Origin: Pelobacter sp.
Lineage (GTDB): Bacteria; Desulfobacterota; Desulfuromonadia; Geobacterales; Pseudopelobacteraceae
Reading direction: 5' to 3'
DNA length: 64,000 nt
NCBI GenBank assembly: GCA_030824515.1
Contig: JAVBXN010000024.1
Coordinates: 1-64,000, forward strand
Positions 1 through 9,001 of the stretch are shown piece after piece. Made by a program: the position numbers and the translations under genes. Each line of letters begins with the position of its first letter. Positions within the stretch are counted from its first letter, which is position 1. Under the pieces are notes generated by a model. It made no database searches. It was not told where the DNA came from and worked only from the letters and a program-made list of their open reading frames with translations.

Positions 1-636
1 CTTGTCCGGATCGAGCCCGAATTCGCCGGCACAGGTGGCCCGCCGGCGCCGTTCCCCGAACACCGGCATGATCGGGATGCCGGTCACCCGGATGCGGTCC
101 GCCGGAATGCCCCGCTCGGCCATGCGCCAGGCCACCTCGTCATTGGCGGCGAAATAGCCGCTGATGTGGGGGTGGATCCAGAGCGCATGCACGTCGAAGT
201 CGGTCACCTGCACCCAGACCGGCTTCGAGAATGTCCCCCTGCCTATCTTGCGCGACAGCAGCTGGGCAGGCAGGAAGTGGGTACAGATCACCTGATCCGG
301 GTTGATTTCATCCAGCACCTGCTTGAGCTTGCGGGTGTTGAGGCGTTCGATGGCGCTGCGCAGCCGAGAGAGCGCCGAATCGACCTTTTCATGGTCGGTC
401 CTGTCGTAGAGATAGCCCCAGAAGGCCGGATGGCGTTCGACCACCTTGATATAGGTGTCGGCGTAGACGGTCTTGAACAGCCTGGGCACCAGTTCCATCA
501 GATCGATGTGCACCGCCTCCACACCGGGATAATATTTCTCGGCCGCGGCCTGCAGCGCCTGGGCGGAGCGCACATGCCCGGCCCCGGCCGAGACGCTGAG
601 GATGGCGATTTTACGGGGTTTGCCGGTTTCTACCAT
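1..636 (-). CDS. MGDG-synthase-like glycosyltransferase, C-terminal part cut off by the window edge
   Basis: The frame is open from an ATG at 636 to base 1, giving 212 residues with no stop. It begins MVETGKPRKIAILSVSAGAG and continues with HVRSAQAL, the N-terminal signature of the MGDG synthase / processive diacylglycerol glycosyltransferase family (a GT28-type GT-B fold). A CTHFLPAQLL stretch near residue 118 and a VQVTDFDVHALW stretch near 143 also fit that family. Known members add hexoses to diacylglycerol at the membrane; the UDP-sugar-binding half would lie left of the window. It is the last visible gene of the minus-strand operon that starts at 10380 and follows a small membrane-protein gene by 34 bases. 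The lipid substrate is inference; family assignment is fairly secure. Confidence 0.75.
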   Translation of the reverse strand, partial: MVETGKPRKIAILSVSAGAGHVRSAQALQAAAEKYYPGVEAVHIDLMELVPRLFKTVYADTYIKVVERHPAFWGYLYDRTDHEKVDSALSRLRSAIERLNTRKLKQVLDEINPDQVICTHFLPAQLLSRKIGRGTFSKPVWVQVTDFDVHALWIHPHISGYFAANDEVAWRMAERGIPADRIRVTGIPIMPVFGERRRRATCAGEFGLDPDK

Positions 637-670
637 TTTGGGATTCCTCGTGATGGATTTGTGAAACAAT

Positions 671-1078
671 CTATGGGGCGGCCAGAAGATACCAGCTGCC
701 CATGATCAGTATGCCAAGCGCAATCATGCCCGCATTCAGGAGGTTGCGCCCGGAGGGAATGCTGGCATGCTGTTGCAGCCCCCGGGCAAAAGCGATGCGA
801 TAGTAGATCCTGAAGGAGAGCAGCAGGATCAGGCCGAGCACGACGCCTCTGTAACGGAACGGATCGCCGGCGGCATACAATCCGGCAATACCGGCAAAAG
901 CGGCCAGCGCCCCCCAGGGCTTCAGTATCAGGAACAGGTCCTCGCGCTCAGGCGGTTCGCAGCTGTAGAACCACTTGTAAAACTTCATGGCAAAGTCGGG
1001 AAAAAACATCGAGACCACGCCGGTAAAGAGGTGGTAGGCGGACAGGACCAGCAGATACGCCCGGCACAGGCTGTTCAT
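671..1078 (-). CDS. small integral membrane protein, paralogue of the next upstream gene
   Basis: 135 residues with about four hydrophobic segments (roughly residues 6-26, 54-70, 77-95 and 113-132). I recognise no named family. The middle and C-terminal segments (RIYYRIAFARGLQQHASIPS) resemble the upstream neighbour (LFQRVCFADKVMQVMQIPPS), so the two probably arose by tandem duplication. The ATG at 1078 has an AAGGGG ribosome-binding site 8 bases upstream. It lies in the operon between the paralogue and the glycosyltransferase, which suggests a membrane role linked to that enzyme, but this is inference only. Confidence 0.6.
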   Translation of the reverse strand: MNSLCRAYLLVLSAYHLFTGVVSMFFPDFAMKFYKWFYSCEPPEREDLFLILKPWGALAAFAGIAGLYAAGDPFRYRGVVLGLILLLSFRIYYRIAFARGLQQHASIPSGRNLLNAGMIALGILIMGSWYLLAAP

Positions 1079-1118
1079 GATGTCAGCCCCTTTTCTCCGC
1101 AGAGGACGCCTTCGGGGT

Positions 1119-1556
1119 TCATTGCCCGGCCCCGTGCATGTCCTTGTACAATTGCCACCTGAAGACGCCCATCAGGGCCGCCAGTACGGCCACGATCAGT
1201 GCCGCGCCCCAATACCGGGACGGCGGGATCTGCATTACCTGCATCACCTTGTCGGCGAAACAGACCCGCTGGAACAGGCGCAGGGAGAACAGGACCAGTC
1301 CGACGGTGACAATGGCCCGGTTTTTGACCGGATTCCAGGCTGCTATGCCCATCATCAGGCCGAAAGCCGCCAGATAGCAGGCAAGGATTTCACCCGCAAT
1401 GCCCAGTTCGGGAGAACCGGAGACAGAGACTCCTGCCAGGTTTTTGAGCAGGCGGAGCGTCAGCTCTCCGGAGAAGAACAGCAAGGCACCCGATAACAGG
1501 TGATACACCGCAATAAACCATAACAGCATCCTCCAACCGGTGTACGACTTTGACAT
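1119..1556 (-). CDS. small integral membrane protein, tandem paralogue
   Basis: 145 residues from the ATG at 1556. A GTG two codons earlier is possible, but AGGAGG is spaced 7 bases from the ATG. There are about four membrane segments (residues 9-29, 51-70, 79-97 and 112-132). The N-terminal WFIAVYHLLSGALLFFSGEL echoes LLVLSAYHLFTGVVSMFFPD of the downstream gene, and both share the Phe-Ala ... Ile-Pro-(S/P)-(S/G)-R loop before the last helix. Function unknown. The gene sits 40 bases before its paralogue and 31 bases after the radical SAM gene, so co-transcription is likely. Confidence 0.6.
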   Translation of the reverse strand: MSKSYTGWRMLLWFIAVYHLLSGALLFFSGELTLRLLKNLAGVSVSGSPELGIAGEILACYLAAFGLMMGIAAWNPVKNRAIVTVGLVLFSLRLFQRVCFADKVMQVMQIPPSRYWGAALIVAVLAALMGVFRWQLYKDMHGAGQ

Positions 1557-1587
1557 ATCCACCCCTCCTGTCAGTTAATTATGAATA

Positions 1588-2880
1588 TCAGGCACCGTTG
1601 CACGGCTGTTTTCCGTGAAAGGAGCACAAAGATTCGCAGCCGCTTGCAGTAAGCGCCGCGCTGCCGCAGCGTTGCACCCTTGACAGGTCCTGGAAGTCCC
1701 GCTGCAGAAACGCGCCGGTGCCGATAAACACTATCCTGGTTCCGCTGCCCCCGGACAGCCTTCTGATGACATGACGCGCCAGCAGCCCCCACCCCCGGCG
1801 ACCCATGCATTTCAGCGCCAGGGCCAGCAGATACCTGCGCCTTGATCCGGGACGCGGGCACTCCGGGCTCCTGGAGGCCAGTTCGATGAACCGGTCCATA
1901 TCGGCATATCCGGAAGCGGTCTCGACCTTCCTGTCCGTTATCACGGCCACGGTATTAGCGGCGCAGTCGGGATGCACATGGATGTGTAAAGGCCGGAAAA
2001 CCGGGATCGGCCAGAAATCAGCATTTGTCAGCCCGCTTATCGCCTGCCCCTCCACCAGCGACGAGACGATCTCCTCTCGGGTAATGTGGCGATCCCCGTC
2101 AATTGCCAGACGACCGACGTGGGCGGCACCCTGGAAGACGATCGTACCCGGCGGAGCGGGCCAGTCAAACACCCGGCGGCAATAGGAGGAAAGCTCTGCA
2201 AGATTGTGTGAAGTCACCGTGCAGACCAGCCCCAGGTTCAGTCCGGCTGCGGCAACAAGTCGCGCCGCCTCTATTTTTTCCGGGATGAAATCGTTTCCGC
2301 GGATAGCGCGATGGGTCTGAAGATCAAAGCTGTCCAGCTGCAGGCTGACCTTTTCGAGTCCGGCCTTTTTCAGCCTGGCGGGCAAGGCCGGATCAGCAGC
2401 CAGCCGCAGCCCGTTTGTCGCCATCCAGACGCACAGCCCGGAATGGCTGAACAGCCGGATCAGTTCAGCCAGGAGCGGGTGCATGGTCGGCTCCCCACCC
2501 ACCAGGACCACGATCCAGGCCCCCTTATCCAGTGCGGTTTTGGCAATTTCACGCGCCTCCTCCAGGGAGAGGTAGTCGTTATCCTCGCTGGTGCCGGAGT
2601 CGGAATAACAGACCGGGCAGCGGCAGTTGCAGTCATTGGTGACCGGCACATAGTGGAAGAAAAACGGGCGATCCTCCGGCGCACGGTAATCGGGCCTAAA
2701 CCCGGCCTGACTCCGGAATTGCAGGAAGAGGTCGGAGTGAGCGGAGAGTGTAGTCCGCCACGGCCCGACCGGACAGTCCACCTCGCCGATGATTCTCCCC
2801 TCTTCCAGCAACTGGCGCGCCGGATGCGCACATCTGCACGCAGGACAGAAGACCTCGGTCTGGCTGATGACCTCATGCAT
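1588..2880 (-). CDS. radical SAM enzyme with N-terminal cysteine (zinc-ribbon-like) domain
   Basis: 430 residues. An N-terminal CPAC (residues 12-15) and a Cys at 36 form a metal-binding knuckle. The radical SAM cluster motif CX3CX2C follows at C84, C88 and C91 (TNDCNCRCPVC), then a VLVGGEPTMHP stretch typical of the GGE SAM-binding motif. The layout is like MoaA/PqqE-type and tetraether-synthase-like radical SAM proteins, but it lacks the extra CPxxCGxC block of the two proteins at 28-32 kb. A Cys-rich C terminus may bind a further cluster. It overlaps the preceding radical SAM gene by 8 bases, implying translational coupling. The reaction cannot be read from sequence. Confidence 0.75.
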   Translation of the reverse strand: MHEVISQTEVFCPACRCAHPARQLLEEGRIIGEVDCPVGPWRTTLSAHSDLFLQFRSQAGFRPDYRAPEDRPFFFHYVPVTNDCNCRCPVCYSDSGTSEDNDYLSLEEAREIAKTALDKGAWIVVLVGGEPTMHPLLAELIRLFSHSGLCVWMATNGLRLAADPALPARLKKAGLEKVSLQLDSFDLQTHRAIRGNDFIPEKIEAARLVAAAGLNLGLVCTVTSHNLAELSSYCRRVFDWPAPPGTIVFQGAAHVGRLAIDGDRHITREEIVSSLVEGQAISGLTNADFWPIPVFRPLHIHVHPDCAANTVAVITDRKVETASGYADMDRFIELASRSPECPRPGSRRRYLLALALKCMGRRGWGLLARHVIRRLSGGSGTRIVFIGTGAFLQRDFQDLSRVQRCGSAALTASGCESLCSFHGKQPCNGA

Positions 2881-4018
2881 TGCAGGACTCCGCGCCAGGC
2901 GGCTCCAGATGGTCGGCCAGGCAGACCGGGATGACCCGGCCGTTGCGTGCGGTGGAGTTGGGGCAGAAGTCGCAGCAGTTGACCGTGCCGTCCGGCATGA
3001 CTACCGGCGCGTTCTCGAACACCAGCCGTTTGGAGTGCAGCCTTGCTCCCGGCCGCAGCGACCTGAGCAGCGCACCGGCATGCTCGGGCAGGCAACCGTT
3101 GGCAATGCCGTTCACCACCAGCTGTATCGCGTTCATCAGCCAGCGGTTTTTGCAGTAGTAGAGATAGCGCCCCTTCAGCAGACGGCTCAGTCGGATCAGG
3201 AACAGTTCCGCGGCACCGGAGGCAACGTTGATGATCCGGTTATCGCTCCTGCCATGCACCACCGGCACGAAGTAACTGATGCAGGGCAGCTCCGATTCGT
3301 CACTGCAGCGTGGCGGTATGCAGGCGTAGGGCTTGAGCCGGAAATGCTTTTCGAAAAACGCGATCACATCGCTGTTGCGCGACGGAGCGGATCGATAGAT
3401 ATGGGGGCGGACCGTGCCCGATCCGATGCCGGAATTGGCCACGATGTCGTCAATCTCCACCGCATGGGTGGCAAAGAGGAAATTGATCTCCGGAGTGGCC
3501 AGCATGCACTCGAACAGCTCTTTCAGGTTTTCGAAATGTTCGCGGTAGATGGTGACGCAGAGGCCGGCATCGATGCCGTGGGCCGCGACCCTGCGGGCGA
3601 TCTCCCGCCTGAGGCTATTGATGTCCGCAACCGTCGGTCCGGCTGGCAGGTCTGGTCGCTGCTGACCCTCATCCACATGGATCATGACAATATCCAGCCC
3701 GGCCAGTTTCAGGCGTGACAACAGCTGATCGGTCAGCAGCAGTCCGTTGGTTACCAGCGAGACGCTGTGCCCGCGACCGTGGATGGCGGCCACGATCTCC
3801 ACCAGATCCGGATGCAGGGTCGGCTCACCGCCGGCCACCGAAACGGTCTGCACCTGCTGATGCCGTTCAATGGTATCCAGGTCCGCCATGATCGCGGCAA
3901 CGGACTTGCTCCCCCCGGTCTTCTCGCGGTAGCAGGCCCGGCAGGAAAGGTTGCACTGCTGGTTGATCTCCAGCACGCAGTGCGGGACACTCTTTTTATC
4001 CCAGGGCAGTTCGATCAT
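2873..4018 (-). CDS. radical SAM enzyme with C-terminal (SPASM-like) cysteines
   Basis: 381 residues from the ATG at 4018. The frame is open further upstream, but this ATG has a perfect AAGGAG 5 bases away and lies 16 bases after the GH3 stop. The CX3CX2C motif is at C22, C26 and C29 (QQCNLSCRAC), followed by SVAGGEPTLHP. A C-terminal CCDFCPN motif could hold an auxiliary iron-sulfur cluster as in SPASM-type enzymes. It is one of four radical SAM enzymes in this operon and shares an 8-base overlap with the next. Substrate unknown; a lipid or peptide-like substrate handled with the GH3 enzyme is possible. Confidence 0.75.
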   Translation of the reverse strand: MIELPWDKKSVPHCVLEINQQCNLSCRACYREKTGGSKSVAAIMADLDTIERHQQVQTVSVAGGEPTLHPDLVEIVAAIHGRGHSVSLVTNGLLLTDQLLSRLKLAGLDIVMIHVDEGQQRPDLPAGPTVADINSLRREIARRVAAHGIDAGLCVTIYREHFENLKELFECMLATPEINFLFATHAVEIDDIVANSGIGSGTVRPHIYRSAPSRNSDVIAFFEKHFRLKPYACIPPRCSDESELPCISYFVPVVHGRSDNRIINVASGAAELFLIRLSRLLKGRYLYYCKNRWLMNAIQLVVNGIANGCLPEHAGALLRSLRPGARLHSKRLVFENAPVVMPDGTVNCCDFCPNSTARNGRVIPVCLADHLEPPGAESCNA

Positions 4019-4034
4019 TGATGCTCCTTGTTTA

Positions 4035-5726
4035 TCACAACTGTTGCCGGCATGCCGGCGCCAGCATCCTCCCCCGGAAGGCATCTGCCCAGCCGCAGCC
4101 ACGATGCAGCGCCACGGGTTTCACATCCCCCAGGCGCTGTCCGCGGCTGCAACAGCCCTGCAGGTAACCTTCCCGGCCATTGCGCTCAACCCGGAAAACC
4201 CTGACCGGGGCGAGCTGCCCCAGATCCCTGCAATAACCGTACTGGAAATTCCCCTTGAGCTGCGCGTCGATCTCAGCCGCGATCCGCAGCAGTTGACTGT
4301 CGCCGGCATTCCCGGCTTCGACGAAATAGACATACCCCGGCGCGGGCAGCTTCTCGCAGGCCAGCATGGCAAAGTCCGGGGCCAGGCCATGGCGGTCGGC
4401 AGCCCGCCGCAGGACCCCGGCGACATGGGACTCATCGAGCTTTTCTCCGAAGTGGTCGGCAACATGATCCGCCTTGCCCACGAAACGGAGCAGCGGCACC
4501 TTGTCGTGGAACCCCGACACCCGCACCAGGTCGTGGAGCCGGTAGCGGTAGAGGCCGCCACCGGTGGTGACGACCAGCGAATAGATCCCGCCGGTCTCCA
4601 GCTGATGAAGCAGGCGGGCTTCGCTGCCCTGTTGCGGCATGAACTCGAGAAAATGCGAACGGAGGGCGGGCAGGCAGCCCTCCAGTCCCGCCACCGGCAG
4701 TGTGAAGAACCCCTCTGTTGCCAGCAGCCCCTTCCCCTGGATCACCGCCCGGGGGAAGAGCTGCCGTATTCCGTCGGCAAGTTCCCCGGCCGCGCCGTCG
4801 CTCCAGCAGCTGATCAGGCGCAGTCCGGGCCAGAGCGCCAGATGCCGGTCCGCCGGAGATTTTTCGCGTATGAAGACGGAACGGATCTCTTTTGCCCGGA
4901 CATGGTCGGGGCGCAACCGCCGTCCCAGTTCTTTGGCCAGCTCCGGATCAAGCGGTTCGGGAGGGGACAGGCCGCCCCGGGCGATATCGTCCGCCAGCTG
5001 CGGCCAGCAATCCTCCAGCCGTCTGCAGAGGATCGTCAGGAAACTGGGGTTCCAGACCGAGATCAGCGTCAACTCCCGGCAGCGCAGCAGGTACAGCAGC
5101 GTGACATACCAGAAATTCTCCATCTGGCCGATGCGCTTGACCTGGTCCGGCACGGCCTGCAGCGAATTCACCAGCAGACGGCCGAAGCCGCCGACATAAT
5201 CGCTGTCGTCATCGAATCCGATCGGGATGCCGCCTGCAGTTGACTGCCGCCGCGTTACCGGTGAAACCGACCAGTAACTTTGCCCGTCCAGCAGTTCCGG
5301 GTAACTGCGGTACAGGGCACTGATCCAGGGGGCAATCCCCCGCTGGAACTGCCGTTTCAGTTCACGGGTACAGGGAATCAGCTTGCTTCCGCCGCCGGAA
5401 CCTCCGGTGGGCTCCAGCAGCAGGACCGGTTCCGCGGTGAGCAGGTTCTGTTCACCGGCACAGATCCGTTCGATATACGGCTCAAAATCCCGATAATCCG
5501 CCTGCGGCACCGCTTCCTGATACTCGCGCGCCGACCGTATCCCGGCAAAACCGTGCCTGCGGCCGAATTCAGTATCCCGGTTGCGGCGGAGCATCTCCAG
5601 AAGCAGCATTTCCTGGGTGGCTTCCATGTCTTGCAGGCTCTTCCAATAGGCGTTCGCCTCCCGTTGCAGGGAGAGTTTCCAGAGCCGGTTGGCGGATTTG
5701 CGGAGCACGCGCCTCACAGCCCGCAT
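4035..5726 (-). CDS. GH3-family acyl-adenylating / amide synthetase-like protein
   Basis: 563 residues, the usual length for bacterial GH3 proteins. GH3 enzymes adenylate a carboxylate and transfer it to an amine or other acceptor. Visible family hallmarks are the Ser/Gly-rich P-loop-like LLEPTGGSGGGSKLIPCT (about residues 103-120), NFWYVTLLYLLRCREL (about 204-219) with ISVWNPSFLTIL, and the ATEGFFTLP motif near 340 where adenylating enzymes bind nucleotide. It overlaps the upstream gene by 13 bases and precedes the radical SAM gene by 16. In context it probably activates an acyl group made or modified by the neighbouring enzymes. Family confident, substrate unknown. Confidence 0.8.
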   Translation of the reverse strand: MRAVRRVLRKSANRLWKLSLQREANAYWKSLQDMEATQEMLLLEMLRRNRDTEFGRRHGFAGIRSAREYQEAVPQADYRDFEPYIERICAGEQNLLTAEPVLLLEPTGGSGGGSKLIPCTRELKRQFQRGIAPWISALYRSYPELLDGQSYWSVSPVTRRQSTAGGIPIGFDDDSDYVGGFGRLLVNSLQAVPDQVKRIGQMENFWYVTLLYLLRCRELTLISVWNPSFLTILCRRLEDCWPQLADDIARGGLSPPEPLDPELAKELGRRLRPDHVRAKEIRSVFIREKSPADRHLALWPGLRLISCWSDGAAGELADGIRQLFPRAVIQGKGLLATEGFFTLPVAGLEGCLPALRSHFLEFMPQQGSEARLLHQLETGGIYSLVVTTGGGLYRYRLHDLVRVSGFHDKVPLLRFVGKADHVADHFGEKLDESHVAGVLRRAADRHGLAPDFAMLACEKLPAPGYVYFVEAGNAGDSQLLRIAAEIDAQLKGNFQYGYCRDLGQLAPVRVFRVERNGREGYLQGCCSRGQRLGDVKPVALHRGCGWADAFRGRMLAPACRQQL

Positions 5727-6520
5727 CCCCCGTCACCGAGCATCCGTTTTCCGGCCGGGGTCACATTGGCCGGAGAGATCTCGGTGATGCAGACCAGCTC
5801 ATCTCCCCGCACGTGTCCGGGATTGACCTGCTGGAAGAAGGCGATATGGGGGTCCCGCAACCTCTGCCCGGTTATGTCGGCAATCCCCTGCTTCAGCGCC
5901 GACGATTCAATGAAGCGGATCACGCCAGCGGCGGCATCATATTCCAGCGGATACCTGGACGCCCCCAGCGTATCCATCAGCTGCCTGATTCCGGCCGGTG
6001 TGCCACGCTTGTAGCAGGGATAGAACTCACTGAAAAACACCGGCAGGAAGCGGTAGGTTTTATAACCGGAACAGATCAGGAACCAGTAGACCTTGCGGTC
6101 GGACATCGCTGACGCCAGACTGAAAACGTGCCTGCTCCAGAGTCGGGGAAGCACGGTTTGCCCCCAGTAATCGCGTTGAATGATGGTATCACCGGAGAAG
6201 AAAGCGGTTACCGGCCTGCCCTCCATCTGCGTATCCAGCTGCATCAGCGTTGAAAAGCCGCGGATGATGCCGTCCAACTCTCCCCGCAGCAGGATGACCC
6301 ACTCCTTCTCGGCCAGGTCCGCCTCGAAACGCTGAAGCGTGGTATTGGTAAAATTTTCGGCCAGCAGCCGGAACATTTGCGTCCGTTCCCGGAGCGAGAG
6401 TGACGTGACCTGTTGAACCGTACCGGTCAAAAGGTCCGTTGCCCTGTCACCATCAAGGCCGGCAGTTTCTTCAGATGGTGGCGATTTCCACATGGCTGAC
6501 GCGAGGGTCGAGATTGTCAT
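5714..6520 (-). CDS. uncharacterised protein, possibly acyltransferase-like
   Basis: The frame is open up to 6793, but its upstream part lies inside the GNAT gene and reads as Arg/Pro/Ser-rich noise. I chose the ATG at 6520 because AAGGAGGAG lies 10 bases before it, giving 268 residues and a 50-base overlap with the preceding gene. The protein has a helical N terminus (SLSLRERTQMFRLLAENF), then a GIIRGFSTLMQLDTQMEGRP beta-rich core and aromatic stretches (FFSGDTIIQRDYWGQ, VYWFLICSGYKTYRFLPVFF). The core faintly suggests a GNAT-like fold, but I do not recognise the family. It sits between GNAT and GH3 genes and overlaps both. Confidence 0.6.
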   Translation of the reverse strand: MTISTLASAMWKSPPSEETAGLDGDRATDLLTGTVQQVTSLSLRERTQMFRLLAENFTNTTLQRFEADLAEKEWVILLRGELDGIIRGFSTLMQLDTQMEGRPVTAFFSGDTIIQRDYWGQTVLPRLWSRHVFSLASAMSDRKVYWFLICSGYKTYRFLPVFFSEFYPCYKRGTPAGIRQLMDTLGASRYPLEYDAAAGVIRFIESSALKQGIADITGQRLRDPHIAFFQQVNPGHVRGDELVCITEISPANVTPAGKRMLGDGGCGL

Positions 6521-7583
6521 GGAATTGGCTCTCCTCCTTCCAGCAGACTGTGTAGAGGCGACTGATGTAGGCAATATGCGGATAGCGTCCGGCCACGGCC
6601 AGCAGCGGATCACGCTCCGTGAGCCCGACCAGGACGCGGCCGTATCCCCGTTGCGCGGCCAGTGTGCAGAGCGCACACAACAACTGCTCGAAAACATCGG
6701 GGTCGTTGCCGGCAATACAGGTGAAGGCGGCATAGGCCAGGGAAAGCGCTTCTCCGGGAGCCGGCAGAGGCCTGTCGCCACGACAGCGGGCATAGCTGTT
6801 GTACAGCGGCCTTCCCCAACGCAGGAAACCGGAATATCCGCGTACGATCGGCTGCTTGTAGGCCGACTGGTCCCACAGCCCCATCACACCGCAGAGCCGT
6901 CCGCCCCGCGTTGCCAGCAGCAAATCCCCGAGGCGCAGGCCACGGGTGCTGGCGGAACCGGGACGGAAATCCTCCTCCCTGAGAACGGGGAAAAACTGTT
7001 TCTCCGCGCCATGGTGATCAAAAAAATGGATCAGTTCCGGCAGGTCGTGCTCAGCGGCGGGGCGGATTTCCGTACCACCCGGTTTCCGCGCCTTGTATGG
7101 TCTGGCCGGAAGCGCCAGGGTATGCAGGCGGTCTATCTCCCGATAGAGCGGAAGCGACCTGGAGGCCCTTCGCACCAGCACACCTTCCGCCACCCGGTTG
7201 CCCTCGATCAGGGTAGTGATATAACCTTGCGCGCACCGGTCCCTATCCAGCTCCCGGAAATAGCTGAAACCGGAGGAAACCAGCCCGCGCCCCTGGAAGC
7301 GGCGATCGACCCGCAGCTGTCCCAGGTATCCCGCGTCGGCCGCTCTGCCGTTGATGAACATGGCGCGTACGGCCCGGCACCCCAGGCCGGCCAGCCGTCC
7401 GCCGGCACGATCACGCGCGATCACGGTCTGGTGGAAGTCTCCCATGACCCCGCAACCGTCAAAATATGAGGGTGAACGCTCATAGGAGATGGTGATCCCG
7501 CCCGGCACCGGGTTGTCGCGTAGCATCTTGCGGATATCGTCATCATCCGCGGCAGTGGCGATACTGAAGTCGAAATTGCTCAT
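6471..7583 (-). CDS. GNAT-family N-acetyltransferase-like protein
   Basis: 370 residues. The acetyl-CoA-binding motif A appears as GYLGQLRVDRRFQGRGLVSS (about residues 85-104), with the R-x-x-G-x-G/A pyrophosphate loop RRFQGRG. A second degenerate GNAT-like half follows after residue 170, so this may be a tandem-GNAT protein. It would transfer an acyl group from CoA to an amine. The start overlaps the preceding radical SAM stop by 4 bases (ATGA), indicating coupling. The substrate is not evident; in this operon it could decorate the product that GH3 activates. Confidence 0.7.
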   Translation of the reverse strand: MSNFDFSIATAADDDDIRKMLRDNPVPGGITISYERSPSYFDGCGVMGDFHQTVIARDRAGGRLAGLGCRAVRAMFINGRAADAGYLGQLRVDRRFQGRGLVSSGFSYFRELDRDRCAQGYITTLIEGNRVAEGVLVRRASRSLPLYREIDRLHTLALPARPYKARKPGGTEIRPAAEHDLPELIHFFDHHGAEKQFFPVLREEDFRPGSASTRGLRLGDLLLATRGGRLCGVMGLWDQSAYKQPIVRGYSGFLRWGRPLYNSYARCRGDRPLPAPGEALSLAYAAFTCIAGNDPDVFEQLLCALCTLAAQRGYGRVLVGLTERDPLLAVAGRYPHIAYISRLYTVCWKEESQFHDNLDPRVSHVEIATI

Positions 7584-9001
7584 GCCTGTGCCACCCGTTC
7601 AAATCCGCTTTTGTGTTGTGGCAGCTCCGGAGCAGTATCTGGCGGAGCTTCCCCGACCCTGAGCAGCGGCCCCGCAAAGCTTTCATCACCCAGCGGATAG
7701 CGTTTCCGCTGCAGCACCTCCCGGCGCATCAGGATGTTGATCACAAAGAAGTTGAACCACATGAAAGGGGTGCTGCTGTTGACAGCGAAATCCAGGCTGC
7801 GCCGCAGTATCGAAGCAAATCCGAAAAAACGGCGTCGGGCATCGACACAGCACTGCTCCAGTTCCCCTGGCAGGATGCTCTGCGGGGTAAACGGCAGCAT
7901 GCCGTAGCGGTAATCTTCGTCGAGCCACCAGCGCCGATGCAGCAGGCGCCCCTCTTCCTGCAACCGGCTGTAGAGTGGCGTGCCGGGAAAGGGAGTAATG
8001 TGGTTGAAGGCGGTCAGGTAAAAGCGCTGTTGTTCGGAAAACTCGACCGCCTGGCGCACCGTATCGGCGGTATCATGATCATAGCCCGCCACGAAGGTGG
8101 CATAGATGCGGATGCCGTATTTCCGCAGGTTGGCAAGCGCCGCCTCATAATATCCCCGGCCGCTGGCAAAGCCTTTGCCCATCTGCTCCAGGGTTTGGGG
8201 ATGCAGGCTTTCCAGGCCGATCAGCAGCCCCTGGCAGCCGCTGCGGGAGAGGAGCTCCAGCAGTTCCGGATCAAAGGCCACGGCAATGCCGGCCTGCCCG
8301 ATCCATCTGATTTTGAGCGGAATCAGCGCCCGCATCAGCTCCCGCGCCCGTTCGGGATCGGCCACGATGTTGTCGTCCACGAAGAACAGGATCCTGCTGC
8401 TTAGCTGCCCGATCTCCTTCACGATCTCTGCGACGGGTCTTCCGGTATAGTTCCTCTGGAAGACGCTCTGTACGGAACAGAATTCGCACCCCAGCCGGCA
8501 GCCGCGGCCGGTTTCCATCAGGGTGACCGGCAGGTAGTTCTTGCCGGCGAAGATACTCCTGTCCGGCATGCACCCGGCCAGCGCCGGACCTGCTTCGTTG
8601 CGGTAGCTGCGTTTGAGCCGACCGGCACGAAAATCCGCTATCAAACGGGGCCAGGTTTCTTCCGCCTCGCCGATCACGATTGCATCGGCATACCCGGCCA
8701 CTTCATCCGGCATCAGCGTGGCGTGGAAACCGCCCATCACCACCGGCACCCCTCGTTTGCGGTATTCGGTGGCGATCTGGTAAGACCGCCGGGCAGTATA
8801 GGTTTCCACCGTAATCGCCACCAGGTCGGTCGGCTCATCAAAGGGAACCGGTTCCATCCGGTCGTCGTGGAAGCTGATCTGCACATCATCGGGAGTCAGG
8901 GCCGCCAGTACCGCCGGCGCCAGCGGTTCCATCTGCCAGGTGCGGATGTACGCTTCACCGCTGCGACGCCCCATGCAGGGTTGAATGATCGTTACTTTCA
9001 C
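7580..9001 (-). CDS. B12-binding-type radical SAM enzyme
   Basis: 473 residues from a GTG at 9001, which overlaps the upstream stop as GTGA and has GGAG 5 bases before it. The N-terminal 150 residues have the cobalamin-binding-like Rossmann pattern (DLVAITVETYTARR, VPVVMGGFHATLMPDE, ADAIVIGEAE), although a DxHxxG cobalt-ligand motif is not obvious. The radical SAM CX3CX2C is at C168, C172 and C175 (GCRLGCEFC). The C-terminal part resembles BchE/HpnJ-like enzymes. Such enzymes methylate or rearrange unactivated carbons of lipids and pigments. It forms a pair with the similar protein encoded just upstream. Confidence 0.78.
   Translation of the reverse strand: MKVTIIQPCMGRRSGEAYIRTWQMEPLAPAVLAALTPDDVQISFHDDRMEPVPFDEPTDLVAITVETYTARRSYQIATEYRKRGVPVVMGGFHATLMPDEVAGYADAIVIGEAEETWPRLIADFRAGRLKRSYRNEAGPALAGCMPDRSIFAGKNYLPVTLMETGRGCRLGCEFCSVQSVFQRNYTGRPVAEIVKEIGQLSSRILFFVDDNIVADPERARELMRALIPLKIRWIGQAGIAVAFDPELLELLSRSGCQGLLIGLESLHPQTLEQMGKGFASGRGYYEAALANLRKYGIRIYATFVAGYDHDTADTVRQAVEFSEQQRFYLTAFNHITPFPGTPLYSRLQEEGRLLHRRWWLDEDYRYGMLPFTPQSILPGELEQCCVDARRRFFGFASILRRSLDFAVNSSTPFMWFNFFVINILMRREVLQRKRYPLGDESFAGPLLRVGEAPPDTAPELPQHKSGFERVAQA

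Noticed and set aside
3951-5243. 430-codon plus-strand frame
   Set aside because: Antisense to the GH3-family gene; no recognisable motif.
6521-6793. N-terminal extension of the gene at 5714
   Set aside because: Lies inside the GNAT gene, composition is Arg/Pro/Ser noise, and a strong ribosome site sits before the ATG at 6520.
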